From assembly GCF_041956535.1 (NCBI RefSeq), contig NW_027192202.1:386654-450653 (forward strand): DNA of 64,000 bases, written 5' to 3'. This DNA comes from Calcarisporiella thermophila CBS 279.70. Taxonomy: Eukaryota > Calcarisporiellomycota. The position numbers and the translations under genes are program-made. The notes under the pieces were generated by a model. The model saw only the letters and a program-made list of their open reading frames with translations, did no database searches and had not been told where the DNA came from. Every line of letters begins with the position of its first letter. Position 1 is the first letter of the stretch. Shown here piece after piece: positions 49,675 through 59,428 of this stretch.

Positions 49675-52645
49675 ATGTCAACGCCAGCTGATATCGCATC
49701 TCTCTCGAAAATCTTGCAACCATCTCAAGAGGGAGAGCTCGACCAATTCATCCGGGACTCTTTTGCAAAGGTAAAAATGCCTTCGAATTCATTTGGCACC
49801 GTAGAAGTAGCTATACCATTTGCATTTTAGGGCATCGACTTGAGAGAATATGCTCAACAAATTGAACGGGATCTGAGCACGATAGAAAAAGAACACGAAG
49901 ATGACTGTATGAATAGGAAACAATATTTTTGCAACTCTTTGACTAACGTGGATTGAAATTTGAATGCAGATGTAAGACAGACTGAGAATTTTGTCCTGTT
50001 GCATCAACAAATTGAGTCTTGCGATAGCATTCTGGAAACCATGGAGAATATGCTCAGCACATTTCAATCAGATCTGGGCAAGATTAGTGCGGAGATTCAA
50101 ACTCTCCAGGATAGATCCTCTTCGATGGCTATCAAGCTGAAGAATAGAAAGGCAAGTTCAGATGGTGTGTAAAATGGTCAAGAAATGATTTTTTTAACGG
50201 CAAGAAAAAATATTAGGGAGTAGAGGATAAGCTTAGCGAAGTGCTTGATGGCCTCGTTGTCCCCCCCTATATGATTAAGTATGAAGCGGTGGTAGTAATC
50301 TTCTATAATTGATCATTTATATGAAGTGCTGCTTTTTACTAGGAAAATATTCGAAAGCGACATTGATGATGTTTGGATAGCCTACCTGACGGAAATTGAC
50401 AAAAAGATGGGCTATGTTAAATCGAATCGCGACAAGAGCATACGGGCGCTTAGAGATGTTGGTCCGAAATTGGAGAAACTTCGATTAAAGGTAATTCGTT
50501 CAGTATAAAGGATAGGGTACCTGGCGACAGTGATCATTCAACTTTTTTGAATTTTTCTTCTCAACCGTCTAGGCCGCTGACAAAATCCGGGAGTTCTTAC
50601 TTAACAAAATTCGTTCCCTTCGCATACCCAACACCAATGTTCAGATCATCCAGCAATCTATATTACATAAACACAAACCTCTTTTTGGATTCCTAATGGA
50701 GAGGCACAGAGAAGCAGCCGCTGAAGTGCGTCAAACATACGTGAACACAATGCGTTGGTATTATTTTAATCATTTCGAGCGCTATCTTCGAGGACTGCAG
50801 AAACTTCAGGTATGCAAACGGTCAGCCCCAAACATTCAAAATGGCTGATAACATCCTTGTCTCTAAACATTATATAGCTTACCATTGCCGATAAAAACCA
50901 TTTGATTGGTCAAGAGGAAGGAGGAATGCTAGGTAAATCTATCGATTGTTGGTTAAACCACCTGTTGCAGAGGTTAGGTTATTAACCATTGGTGTATATT
51001 GTATTAGCGGGTCCATTTGTGTCTAAACTCGCACTGAAAGATAAAAGCAATGTATTTGCGTTGGGTGACCGTTCAGAAATCTTAAAAAATCCGGAAAATA
51101 ACATTGTTTTGATTCATATTGCAGAACAGAATAACCAGGTGACTCTATTAAATGTCAATAACAGTCGATCTCTAATTAACATTTTTTTCATATGCTTAGA
51201 AATATCCCTATGAAGCCCTCTTTCGTAGCTTCAATTTGACAATGATAGACAACGCAAGTACGGAGTATCTCTTCTTGGTTGAATTTTTCTCTCGTGACGA
51301 AAAATCGGCCACTGAGATAGCAAAGAGCGCGTTTATCGATATATTTGAACCGACACAGAAGATGGGCTTGGTAGAAAATATAATCTCTGTTCTTTTTTTT
51401 TACTAGGTGATTGATTTGACTATTTTTTTTTTAAAACAGAATGCAACCAAGCAGTTTGTGGAGACCAGCCACGATGCGGTTGGTATACTCCTTTGCATCC
51501 GCATCAATATGCAATTATCACTTGAGCTTCAGAGGCGTCGCGTTCCAGCTCTCGAAAGCTATACCAACGCGACCAATATGCTCTTATGGCCACGGTTTCA
51601 ATTAATCATGAACAAGCATATTGAGAGCGTGAAGAAGGCCGTATCCAAGATTAGTGCTAAAGATACTCATCCACATTATGTGAGTCGAAGCCTTTTAAAA
51701 TTCACCGCCAAACTTCAACTCATCCTCTCCATACTGAACACAGATTACAAGACGCTTTGCTGAATTTGCTGCGTCGCTTCTCGTGCTCAATGATGATTAC
51801 AACGATGCCATATTAATTCAAAGGTAGAGTTTTTGACACGAGCTGCCACTCTTTGGTGCAACTGAATTTTTCTCCCGCTCTTCTCTAGTTTGCAGAGATT
51901 GAGGAACGAGGTGGATGCCCTCCTCAATAAGATTTCGGCCGAGTTTTCGGATCGGAAAAATAGCCTCATATTCTTGATTAATAACTACGACTTGGTTATC
52001 ACCGTCTTAACGGTACTGTCTAAATTCAGATGCTGATTTGTTGCCATTCTCTTTTCTCACCTCATTCCCCCTCTTTGTTTTTTCAATGGTATAGGGTGCC
52101 GGTGGGAAATCGGTTGAACCCGAAATAGATCACTTCCGCACGCTTCTAACCGGCCGTATTAATGCCTACACGGAGGAGGAACTTGCACCGCATTTTGGAG
52201 ACTTGATCAAACTTGTCAAGCAGGCTGAACAGGACAAAGAAAAAGAATACTCTGCACGTAAGTATTCTCCTCGCACTCCAACATTCACGCGCAAGCAGCC
52301 CTGCTAAAAATTTTTTTTTCTATCCCTTTTACGTTAATTTATCCTTGCCAAATAACAGAGAGTCTTGAACAGGTTGCCCTTAGTTTCAACAACAACTGGC
52401 GTCAAGCGCTAAGCATCATTAATTCTTCGGTCATACGCAATTTCTCAAATTTTAAAAATGGAACCACCGTGCTTCACGCAGTTCTTGGGCAATTGATTGT
52501 GTACTACACGCGATTCCATGTCATTTTGGAGGAAAGGGCTGCTCGCCGAGGAAAAGATGGGCCCCCTGGGTATGGCTTCAGGCGGCAGCCCGTGGGAGTG
52601 CAGACGGTGATGGTGGAGATCAAAAAGTTTAGGTCCAATTTTTGA
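49675..52645 (+). CDS. VPS52: GARP/EARP tethering complex subunit VPS52
   Basis: Fourteen exons (49675..49770, 49831..49906, 49970..50151, 50217..50278, 50343..50490, 50573..50809, 50878..50932, 51008..51138, 51200..51370, 51440..51679, 51744..51823, 51889..52012, 52095..52257, 52359..52645) encode 683 aa. An N-terminal coiled coil (DYVRQTENFVLLHQQIESCD) leads to LKNRKGVEDKLSEVLDGLVV and PPYMI, the core Vps52 signature. FGFLMERHREAAAEVRQTY and HYITRRFAEFAASLL follow. The complex tethers endosome-derived vesicles at the trans-Golgi. Intron 3 (50152-50216) is GC-AG with donor AAG|GCAAGT. A GT 15 nt downstream would also stay in frame but would insert five residues into the conserved segment. 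Confidence 0.94.
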
Positions 52646-52932
52646 GCTATCTAGACATTTTTTTTCCTCGAAAAACATCTATACCCTATGATACTTTATT
52701 TCTTTTTTCTCTTCTAAGTGCTATACTGCACTCATGGTTTCTCCTCTCCTTTTATTTTATTTCTCTTTCCCCAATTTCACGTTTCCTCCTGTACCTATAA
52801 TAAATCTAGAGCGCAAGAAATTTGGAATAACCCCTTAATTCTAAGCCACACTGCAAAGTCCTTTTTCGAGAGGCAAGATTACTTTTTCTAGCTTCTCCTC
52901 TTTCACACTACATCCACTAGTCGACAATCGCC
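52646..52932. other. Spacer and promoter of RPS23
   Basis: This is pyrimidine-rich, with long CT tracts near 52700-52780 and 52855-52915 just before the start codon, as is common in ribosomal protein promoters. It has no CAGTCACA box and no gene. Confidence 0.5.
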
Positions 52933-53687
52933 ATGGGTAAGTAAATACTCGCAGAGAGCACTTGGGGGTTATAAGGGGAACCTTGGATGGATGGATGGAT
53001 GGTTGGATGCTGGAATGTATCCATCTTGCTGAGTGGCATGATTGAAGCACGGCGTTCATCCGGACCATGACAGCATGGCCACCTCCATCCATGGACGATT
53101 TTTTCTGAGAGAGACCATGCACTAATTGATTGTGATCTTCTGCAGGTAAAGGAAAGCCGAGAGGTATGAATGCGGCCCGCAAGCTGCGCAACCACCGCCG
53201 CGAGGAGCGCTGGGCTGACAAGCAGTACAAGAAGCGTGCTCTCGGCACTATGTGGAAATCGTCTCCTTTCCAGGGTGCCTCTCACGCCAAGGGTATTGTG
53301 TTGGAAAAGATGTAGGTGTTTTGATTGCTTGGTCATATTGATGAGAGTGACAGAACTGGACCGACAAAAATATGGAATGAATGGACTAACCCATGGATTC
53401 CTTTGACTTGCTCCTGTAGTGGTGTTGAAGCCAAACAGCCCAACTCTGCCATTCGTAAGTGTGTGCGTGTCCAGCTCGTCAAGAACGGCAAGAAGGTCAC
53501 TGCTTTCGTTCCCAACGATGGTTGTCTCAACTTCCTTGAGGAGAACGACGAAGTTTTGATTGCCGGTTTCGGTCGCAAGGGTCGCGCCATTGGTGATATT
53601 CCTGGTGTGCGTTTCAAGGTCGTCAAGGTTGCTGGTGTGTCGCTCTTGGCCTTGTACAAGGAAAAGAAGGAGAAGCCGCGTTCTTAA
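52933..53687 (+). CDS. RPS23: Ribosomal protein uS12 (S23)
   Basis: Three exons (52933..52936, 53146..53311, 53420..53687) encode 145 aa, exactly the family length. The first exon is four bases (ATGG); splicing gives [31 protein letters not shown] contains the Pro62-type residue that is hydroxylated in this family and sits at the decoding centre. [18 protein letters not shown] is also conserved. It is a 40S subunit protein in the cytosol. Intron 1 (209 nt) is the longest assigned in the window and carries GGAT repeats. Codon use is strongly biased, like the ADP/ATP carrier. Confidence 0.97.
52984..53009 (+). repeat. GGAT tetranucleotide repeat in RPS23 intron 1
   Basis: Four tandem GGAT units are followed by an imperfect fifth (GGTTGGATG). 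The tract lies within the long first intron of RPS23 and could vary in length between strains. Confidence 0.7.
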
Positions 53688-54028
53688 GCGTGCTTGGTAT
53701 TGGCCTGTTTTCTTCTTTGTCAATAAAATCCTGTAGCAAACTGATGTGTTCATAATGCACTCGGAGAGGGGAGAAAACAGTTTATATTGTCGACTTCTTT
53801 TTCAAAAGAAAAAAATATATATAAATAGCAAGCATTTGACTAGAAACACACGTTAAAGAATAATACGATAGGAAATAAAGGAAAGATATTAAACAAAAAC
53901 TTGACGCCCTTTCAGGACGTATAAGGAACTAAGGAACAGGGCATTTTGGGAAAGGTTGGAGAGCTCCAATGACAGGATAGAATAGATATATCCAAGATAG
54001 GGAGGGAGCCGAAACAGGGCTCCTGGTT
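53688..54028. other. Convergent intergenic spacer
   Basis: This spacer lies between RPS23 (+) and the CaaX protein gene (-). It is AT-rich with an AATAAA at 53721, probably the RPS23 polyadenylation signal. No gene is seen. Confidence 0.5.
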
Positions 54029-55454
54029 TTACAAAATAGTGCAGCACATTGTAATCTTTTTCTCCATGGCATCTTTCTCACCATGGCGAATATCGTGACG
54101 ATGTTGGAAATGTGCATTGTGGTGGAGAGGAGCTGGGGGAGGAGGGCGTGGAGCAAACAGGTGAGTAGGCTGGTTGAAAGCGCCAAGATGCTGCTACACA
54201 AATCCCCATATACGTACACACATACGCGTATGAAATAGGTCAGGGCTAATTTGCTCACAGAGCTTAGATATACACTATCTTACCTGACGATAGTACAGAT
54301 CATACTCGCTATCGCTATAAAGATGGGCGTTTCGTCTAGAGCGATATATTTCATGGTTCTTAAATTGAAAAAAAAAAGCGTTAGTGCTCCTGTAATTCCC
54401 CCGGCCGACTTGCACTCTACCTGAGAATTAGAGCTTTGCATCGGGTAAGTAGTATTATCCAATGGCGCCTGCTCGACTCCGTTTACTTTTGCAGCCTCAT
54501 CCTCCTCGGCCGCTTCGTCTGCGCTCACCTCCTCCTTCGTGTCGATCACCGCTTTGACGACGTTTGGAGGAGGCAAGGAGCTTGCTCGACGACGGTTGCG
54601 AATGTCGGCCTTCTCGGCATCGACCACCATCTCCGCCGTCGATTTGGCTTCGTCCGTAGTCACGGGCATGCTCCACATTGCGGCGTACGAAGGAGACAGC
54701 GCCTGCCATCGTTGAAGCAGCCGTTTGGCATCATAGACGCCATAGGGCGTGAAGAAGTAGTCGTCGATGTTGGATTCGTCTAGCTGGATCCGTCGGGCGA
54801 TTGCCGAAGGGATCAGGCAGTCGTGGAAGAGAAGCTCGCGCGGGGGCGTTTCATAATGAACGGAAAAGGGGATATGCTTCACTATCTGCTCTTCGCCGCT
54901 CTCTTGCGCACTGACGGGAGAATTTTCAGGCTTAATCCCGATGTCCTTTCTAACTCCGACGGTTTCACCGCCGTCCCTGACGGACTCCGGGGAGGTGAGG
55001 TTCTCGGAGGAGCCCTTGTTCAGGTTGCGGACAGATTGGATGGAGATACGCTTGCTGGAGCGGCGCGATGGCGACGGCGATGGGACATCCAGAAAGAACT
55101 GGGCCCCGTTCACAGCATACCGTGAGAGGCGATATGCGTTACTTCTCGGGATCCTATTCGAAAAATAAATTAACATCGGGAGTGGCAAACGGCGAAGCAC
55201 TTTCGCGCCATCACAAGGATTACTTGTCGCGACGGTGAAAAGCGGAGGGTAAGTGTCGCTCCGCGGGAGATATTCGGTCAGGAGATATATCAATGATCTC
55301 AACGCTCTATCCGCAAACAAAGCAAGTGGTGAAGCGACTCATTAGACTCCCAATAGTGACCACCAGGATAAGCAAAAACACAGGACAATACCAGGTCGTC
55401 ATTCTTGTTGAAACGCAGTTCGTAAGCAGCTCCTTTTCTTGCGGTGGCTGTCAT
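54029..55454 (-). CDS. Unrecognised protein with C-terminal CaaX prenylation motif
   Basis: Five exons, complement(54029..54193, 54284..54358, 54421..55153, 55224..55306, 55392..55454), join in phase to 372 aa. Every junction has GT-AG sites, and the alternative unspliced frames end quickly. The protein begins MTATARKGAAYELRFNKNDD. It is hydrophilic, with Ser/Pro- and Glu/Asp-rich stretches and the more ordered segments YRLSRYAVNGAQFFLDVP, FHDCLIPSAIARRIQLDE and DAKRLLQRWQALSPSYAAMW. The tail is rich in His and Pro (LFAPRPPPPAPLHHN) and ends KKITMCCTIL. CTIL fits a CaaX box, with final Leu favouring geranylgeranylation, and the preceding Cys could be palmitoylated. A lipid-anchored cytosolic protein is inferred. 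I recognise no family, and the N-terminal exons are less certain than the rest. Confidence 0.7.
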
Positions 55455-56575
55455 TTGCCTGAGTGGTTAAATATGTGCAACAACAAAAGAAAAAAATGTA
55501 TATATGAAATGTTGAAGAATGAACTAGAGCGAGTGTGTGATAAAGAGTGTTTAAATAAATGTCAAAGAAAGCTGAATGAACACTTGGGATGAATGAGAGA
55601 CTGGAAACTGTCAGGCTCAAGCAAGGGAAACGGCCATGAAAAGGTTAAAAAAAAAACAAAAATAAAAATGTTGGAGAGGGGAGAGAATATGGCTGTTTTG
55701 CCCGCAATCCTGTTGAGAGCTGCAGACTGCAGAAGAGGATGGAAGAGAGAATGCGCTATGAATATATGACAATGAGGCGGCAGATGCTGGATGAAAAGGC
55801 CAAGGATAAAGGGGAAAATGACCGTGTAATTGACCTGTGGATGAAAGGGGAACACTAATAGGGAGAAAATGCACGGGAATTTATTTGCAAATCAATTTTT
55901 ATTAGTGCGTTTTCTTAGGAAAATCTTGCTGGTCAACGCACACCAAACAAACTTTCCCTTATATCCCTCGAGTGGCTAGGTTTTATTATAACGAGGAGGC
56001 TCGCCCTGTTGCCTCCAAAAACCCTTATGGTCATGACGCAGGGCCTGACGCGCCCTCTTGCTCCGCTTGCACCGTAATACACCTTAATTACTGAGTGTAG
56101 CATTTCTAATTATCTCGAAACATCCTCATATATCATCTTTATTTCATTACCCTTATTAATGAACGCCCACTCGGCCCAATACCCCGTCTCCCCTCGTGGT
56201 TTTCCGCCGGCTGCGCTTCTGAGCCCTACCGCAATCAGAAAAGGCATGTCTCAGGCATAGATGAGTGTATATATATAAATATATATATATTAAACCTGGA
56301 GGATGTGCTGTCAATCTGCCGTCCTCCATTAGCTCAGCTCAGCAGGCTCGATCATGCTCGTTTATTGCTCGCCTCCTAGGGTTGGAGTCCCTGAAAAGGA
56401 TGGAAGCAATTGCATGCAAATAATTTGTAGGCAATAATCATTACAGGGATTTGCAGGGGAAGGATGCTCGGGTCAACTGAAGGCAGTTGTCGCACGAACC
56501 AGAGTTTGATTTTCCCTTGGACTTTTTTGCTTTTCGCTCTACTTTGTTTGTGGTTGCAATCTCCGCCTGATTCCT
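55455..56575. other. Intergenic region, no gene supported
   Basis: This 1.1-kb region lies between the CaaX gene (-) and the Ser/Pro-rich gene (+), with an AT dinucleotide tract near 56268-56291. ORFs within it start at non-ATG codons or are low complexity. An upstream exon of the Ser/Pro-rich gene is probably hidden near its right end. Confidence 0.45.
56268..56291. repeat. AT dinucleotide microsatellite
   Basis: An interrupted (TA)n run of about 24 nt in an intergenic region. Confidence 0.75.
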
Positions 56576-57592
56576 TTGATCGCGATTCCAGAGACAGTCC
56601 CCCCGATTGGAACAGAAGAAGAATCCTCCATCACGGCGTCCCACGAAGCCCCCATCGATCCCTCCCCACCGAGCCAAGCCGGCTCCCCTCCTCGTCTTGC
56701 TGGAGGCCCTTGGCCAGATCCGCCAACGGGTGCATCCTGGCATTCGGCGCACACGGCTTCCACTGGTCGCGCCACCCCGGAACAGATTGCCTATCACGTT
56801 GCCGAAGCCCTTCTTCGTGATAGGCCTGGGTCGAGATCAGGACGATCCCGCAGACACTCGCGACCTCCTCTCCCGCAATGGCAAAGCGATTGCCAAATCT
56901 CTTCCCTCCGTGACCAGGCAGACCCGACATTATATCGTGCCCGATCCTCACAACTACTCGTGAAATCGTCACCGTGGCGAGAGTCTGAGGCATCCTCCAA
57001 GCCTAGGTCGAGTAGCACTGGAAACCGAAGGAATATGCGCGCAACAAGGAGAAGAGAGTCCCTGCCCTCCCTCGCCGCTGCTCTTGCGTCTACTTCTCGC
57101 GCTGAAGAGCCGTGGCCGACCACAATATCCTCAGCATCGTCCCCCTCATCCAATACAGACATCACGCCCCTTTTCCCGGAAAAAGCATTGACACGCCCGG
57201 CAAAGCCCGGCGTAGCGTTAGCGGGAGCCCACCACTCTCCTGTTCCTGAACAAAGTTTGGATGGATCCTCACTTGCTGAGAAACGCGCTACCGCGTACGA
57301 TACTAACGGGAATATTGGGAACGCCCCCATGAATAGCAAACGAGTGCCATCCGCGCCTCCTCCATTGCCCCTGCCGCGCGACAACTTTTGTACACTTGGC
57401 GCATGGTTGTTTCTGTTCGGGTTCCTATTCCCTCCACTGTGGTGGATAGGCGCATTCTATCCACGAAAGAGCACCGCCAGGTCTGAGTCACGATGGAAGC
57501 GACACAACCAGCTCATGTCGGTTCTAGGACTACTGCTAATCCTAGGGATTATTGCATTGCTTATTTGGTATGCAGTGCAAAGGAAACGCTGA
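56576..57592 (+). CDS. Ser/Pro-rich membrane protein with two C-terminal TM helices (5' end unresolved)
   Basis: A frame of more than 330 codons is open from about 56510 to the stop at 57592, but the first in-frame ATG lies about 145 codons inside. The true start is therefore probably in an upstream exon. One untested option is the ATG at 56464 joined to an acceptor near 56593. Most of the protein is disordered and rich in Ser, Pro and Arg. The C-terminus holds GAWLFLFGFLFPPLWWIGAF, a short basic loop and VLGLLLILGIIALLIWYAV, then QRKR. The paired-helix ending FGFLFPPLWWIG is a pattern I associate with fungal serine-rich proteins of unknown function, anchored by a C-terminal hairpin. Codon use is GC-richer than in genes on the left half. 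The antisense frames are shadows. Confidence 0.65.
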   Translation: MIAIPETVPPIGTEEESSITASHEAPIDPSPPSQAGSPPRLAGGPWPDPPTGASWHSAHTASTGRATPEQIAYHVAEALLRDRPGSRSGRSRRHSRPPLPQWQSDCQISSLRDQADPTLYRARSSQLLVKSSPWRESEASSKPRSSSTGNRRNMRATRRRESLPSLAAALASTSRAEEPWPTTISSASSPSSNTDITPLFPEKALTRPAKPGVALAGAHHSPVPEQSLDGSSLAEKRATAYDTNGNIGNAPMNSKRVPSAPPPLPLPRDNFCTLGAWLFLFGFLFPPLWWIGAFYPRKSTARSESRWKRHNQLMSVLGLLLILGIIALLIWYAVQRKR

Positions 57593-58283
57593 AATTTCGT
57601 CCCCATTATTTTTTTTTTTCACCTCTCCTGCATTAATGCTAATCACGCTTCACCTCGGTACTTAATTTACCATTAGTATATCACCCGGATTCCCCATATT
57701 TTTATCCTATTTTATTTTATTTTATCTTATTTTCATTTCCTAATGAACACTTGCGACGAAATCCCTCCCCTCTGAACATTTATCCCACTTGCAACCATAC
57801 TCAATATCGAGGCGCTGGATTTTGCCAGGCTTAATAAAACCTATTTGCGCGATCCAATTTGGGGACCCTGGCTGGAGGAGGTCATCGTATATCCCCTTCA
57901 ATGGCCAAAGGATTCCGTAGAAAACGAGATGGATGGTTTGCGAGAAAGCAACGCTGAAAGACAAGATTTAATTAGAGCATTAACTAAGTTAAAATAGAAG
58001 AGAACATCAGAGTCATACATAGTGGCAAAATGAAGAGAGCGGCCAAGCCATACAAAAAAAAAAGATATGAAGTGAAAAGGGAATACTTCGATTCAAATAG
58101 TGAAGAGAGATTTGGATAGAAGAAAGAGGAGAGGCAGAGATGGGCAACCAAAAAAACAAAATAAAGACATGGAAAAGTTTTGGAGGGGAGGTGGGAGGGG
58201 TATTCATGGAAACTGCTATTTTTTATGGCTCCAAAATATATAGAGAGGGGGGTAATAGGTGAAAGTGCAAGTGTCCTACACAC
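57593..58283. other. Convergent intergenic spacer
   Basis: This AT-rich spacer contains TTTTATTTTATTTTATC-type runs near 57710-57730. A minus-strand frame at 57740-57964 follows a fair acceptor (ctttcag) but starts at TTG and cannot be linked to any gene, so it is not called. Confidence 0.45.
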
Positions 58284-59428
58284 TCATTCTTCAAACTGCA
58301 ATGCACTACTGGGGGCGACCACGGGGGCGGTCATGAGTACTCTGCGATTGGTATGCCGGGTTTCAAGGAGGGAAACCGAGTTATTTTCCAGCTCTCTTCG
58401 GAGCAACTCTTCGCCTCTTCTTCTGCGCTCCTCCTCCGTCTCGCCTTCCTTCGAGGATATCGAAGCGGCATTCTCCGAGGGTGGCCACGATATGGGGGAG
58501 GGGGTATCTTTTGTGCTTGAGGAGGGGCTGCTTGCCGTGGTTACCCGAAGTGATGGGACGTATTGATTCTTCTCACTTCCTTCAGGGTCCGTTAGGGAGA
58601 TGTCGGATTCACTGGTCAATCCTTGTTTGCGTGTCCGTCTTCGCCACAAGACTAAGCCGAGCCCCACCGCGAACATAACGCAAACGCATGCAGCTGATAT
58701 GATGCCCACTATGAGCGGCTGCAGCTCATCGCCCCTGCTTCCCTCCTCGCCCGCACTGTTAGAGGTGCCCAGTACCTGCGGCGCTTGGATAATCATGGTC
58801 GACGCAATACTTTCCGTCACGATAGCCACCCTTGGAGCGGCTGCTGGTTGCACGATGGAGAACGCAGGCCCCCCACTTCCAAGCGAATCCCGTGGGTCAC
58901 CTGCACGCACAATCTGCCACATATAGCTCAACGGTCGGTCTACGGGGCCAGGCGGCTTTGAAGCGGGATACCAGGTAGAATCGACATCAAGCGGGAAAAT
59001 GCCATTATTCATTACATTTTGGAAATGCTTGACGACAACCTCGACTCCATTTTCTAGGAAGATAAGATAAATATCCACGTAAAGCGAGGGCGCTATCTCC
59101 TGGTTACGGGTGTTCCAGATGAGATTGTGATGCGAGCCATTGGCCCAGATTTCGCCAGCTTGTGGAGAGCAGACTATCTGGGTGAGTTCGGTGCAAGCGG
59201 CTTCTAGAAGAAAAAAAAATGGGAGCGAAAATTAAAATTCAAACAATCACAGGATTAAAGAGAGAAAGAGAGAGAGAGAGCCAAATAAAACGATTATGTG
59301 TTAGTACCATCTCTGCGCAGAAACAATGATTCGGTGCGCGCTTCTCTTGAAAAGCACACGAAAGCGATCCACGAGATAAGAGTGAAGACCAGTAAAGGAT
59401 GATGAGACGTTCTGCGGTGAATGAGCAT
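58284..59428 (-). CDS. Kre9/KNH-like domain, single-pass membrane protein
   Basis: Two exons, complement(58284..59203, 59308..59428), encode 346 aa. The start is the ATG at 59428; a longer open frame upstream begins only at TTG. Residues 1-30 hold a signal peptide (HHPLLVFTLISWIAFVCFS). The ectodomain starts near AACTELTQIVCSPQAGEIWA and contains the pattern SPQAGEIWANGSHHNLIWNT, then YVDIYLIFLENG. This resembles the beta-sandwich Kre9/KNH domain of fungal cell-wall proteins. One TM helix follows at about 200-222 (LIVGIISAACVCVMFAVGLG) with a stop-transfer WRRRTRK and a 115-residue cytosolic tail rich in Ser, Glu and Arg. Classical Kre9 proteins are secreted or GPI-anchored; a TM plus long tail suggests a wall sensor-like topology, which is inference. 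The tail has many possible phosphosites. Confidence 0.75.
59259..59280. repeat. GA-rich simple repeat in Kre9-like intron
   Basis: An (AG)n-type tract of about 22 nt (AGAGAGAAAGAGAG pattern) within the intron of the Kre9-like gene. On the coding strand it reads CT-rich, before the acceptor. Confidence 0.7.

Noticed and set aside
50152-50216. GT donor 15 nt downstream of the GC donor in VPS52 intron 3
   Set aside because: It stays in frame but inserts five residues into the otherwise gapless LKNRK-GVEDKL core; the GC donor has a perfect AG|GCAAGT context.
56329-56405. tRNA-like stretch: TTAGCTCAG (A-box-like) followed about 50 nt later by GGTTGGAGTCC (B-box-like)
   Set aside because: The D stem (GCTC...GCTC) cannot pair, the T loop lacks the invariant TTC, and the acceptor strands do not align directly after the T stem.
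57740-57964. Minus-strand 74-codon frame preceded by a ctttcag acceptor
   Set aside because: It lacks an ATG, cannot be joined to the Kre9-like gene, which already ends in a proper stop, and matches nothing I recognise.
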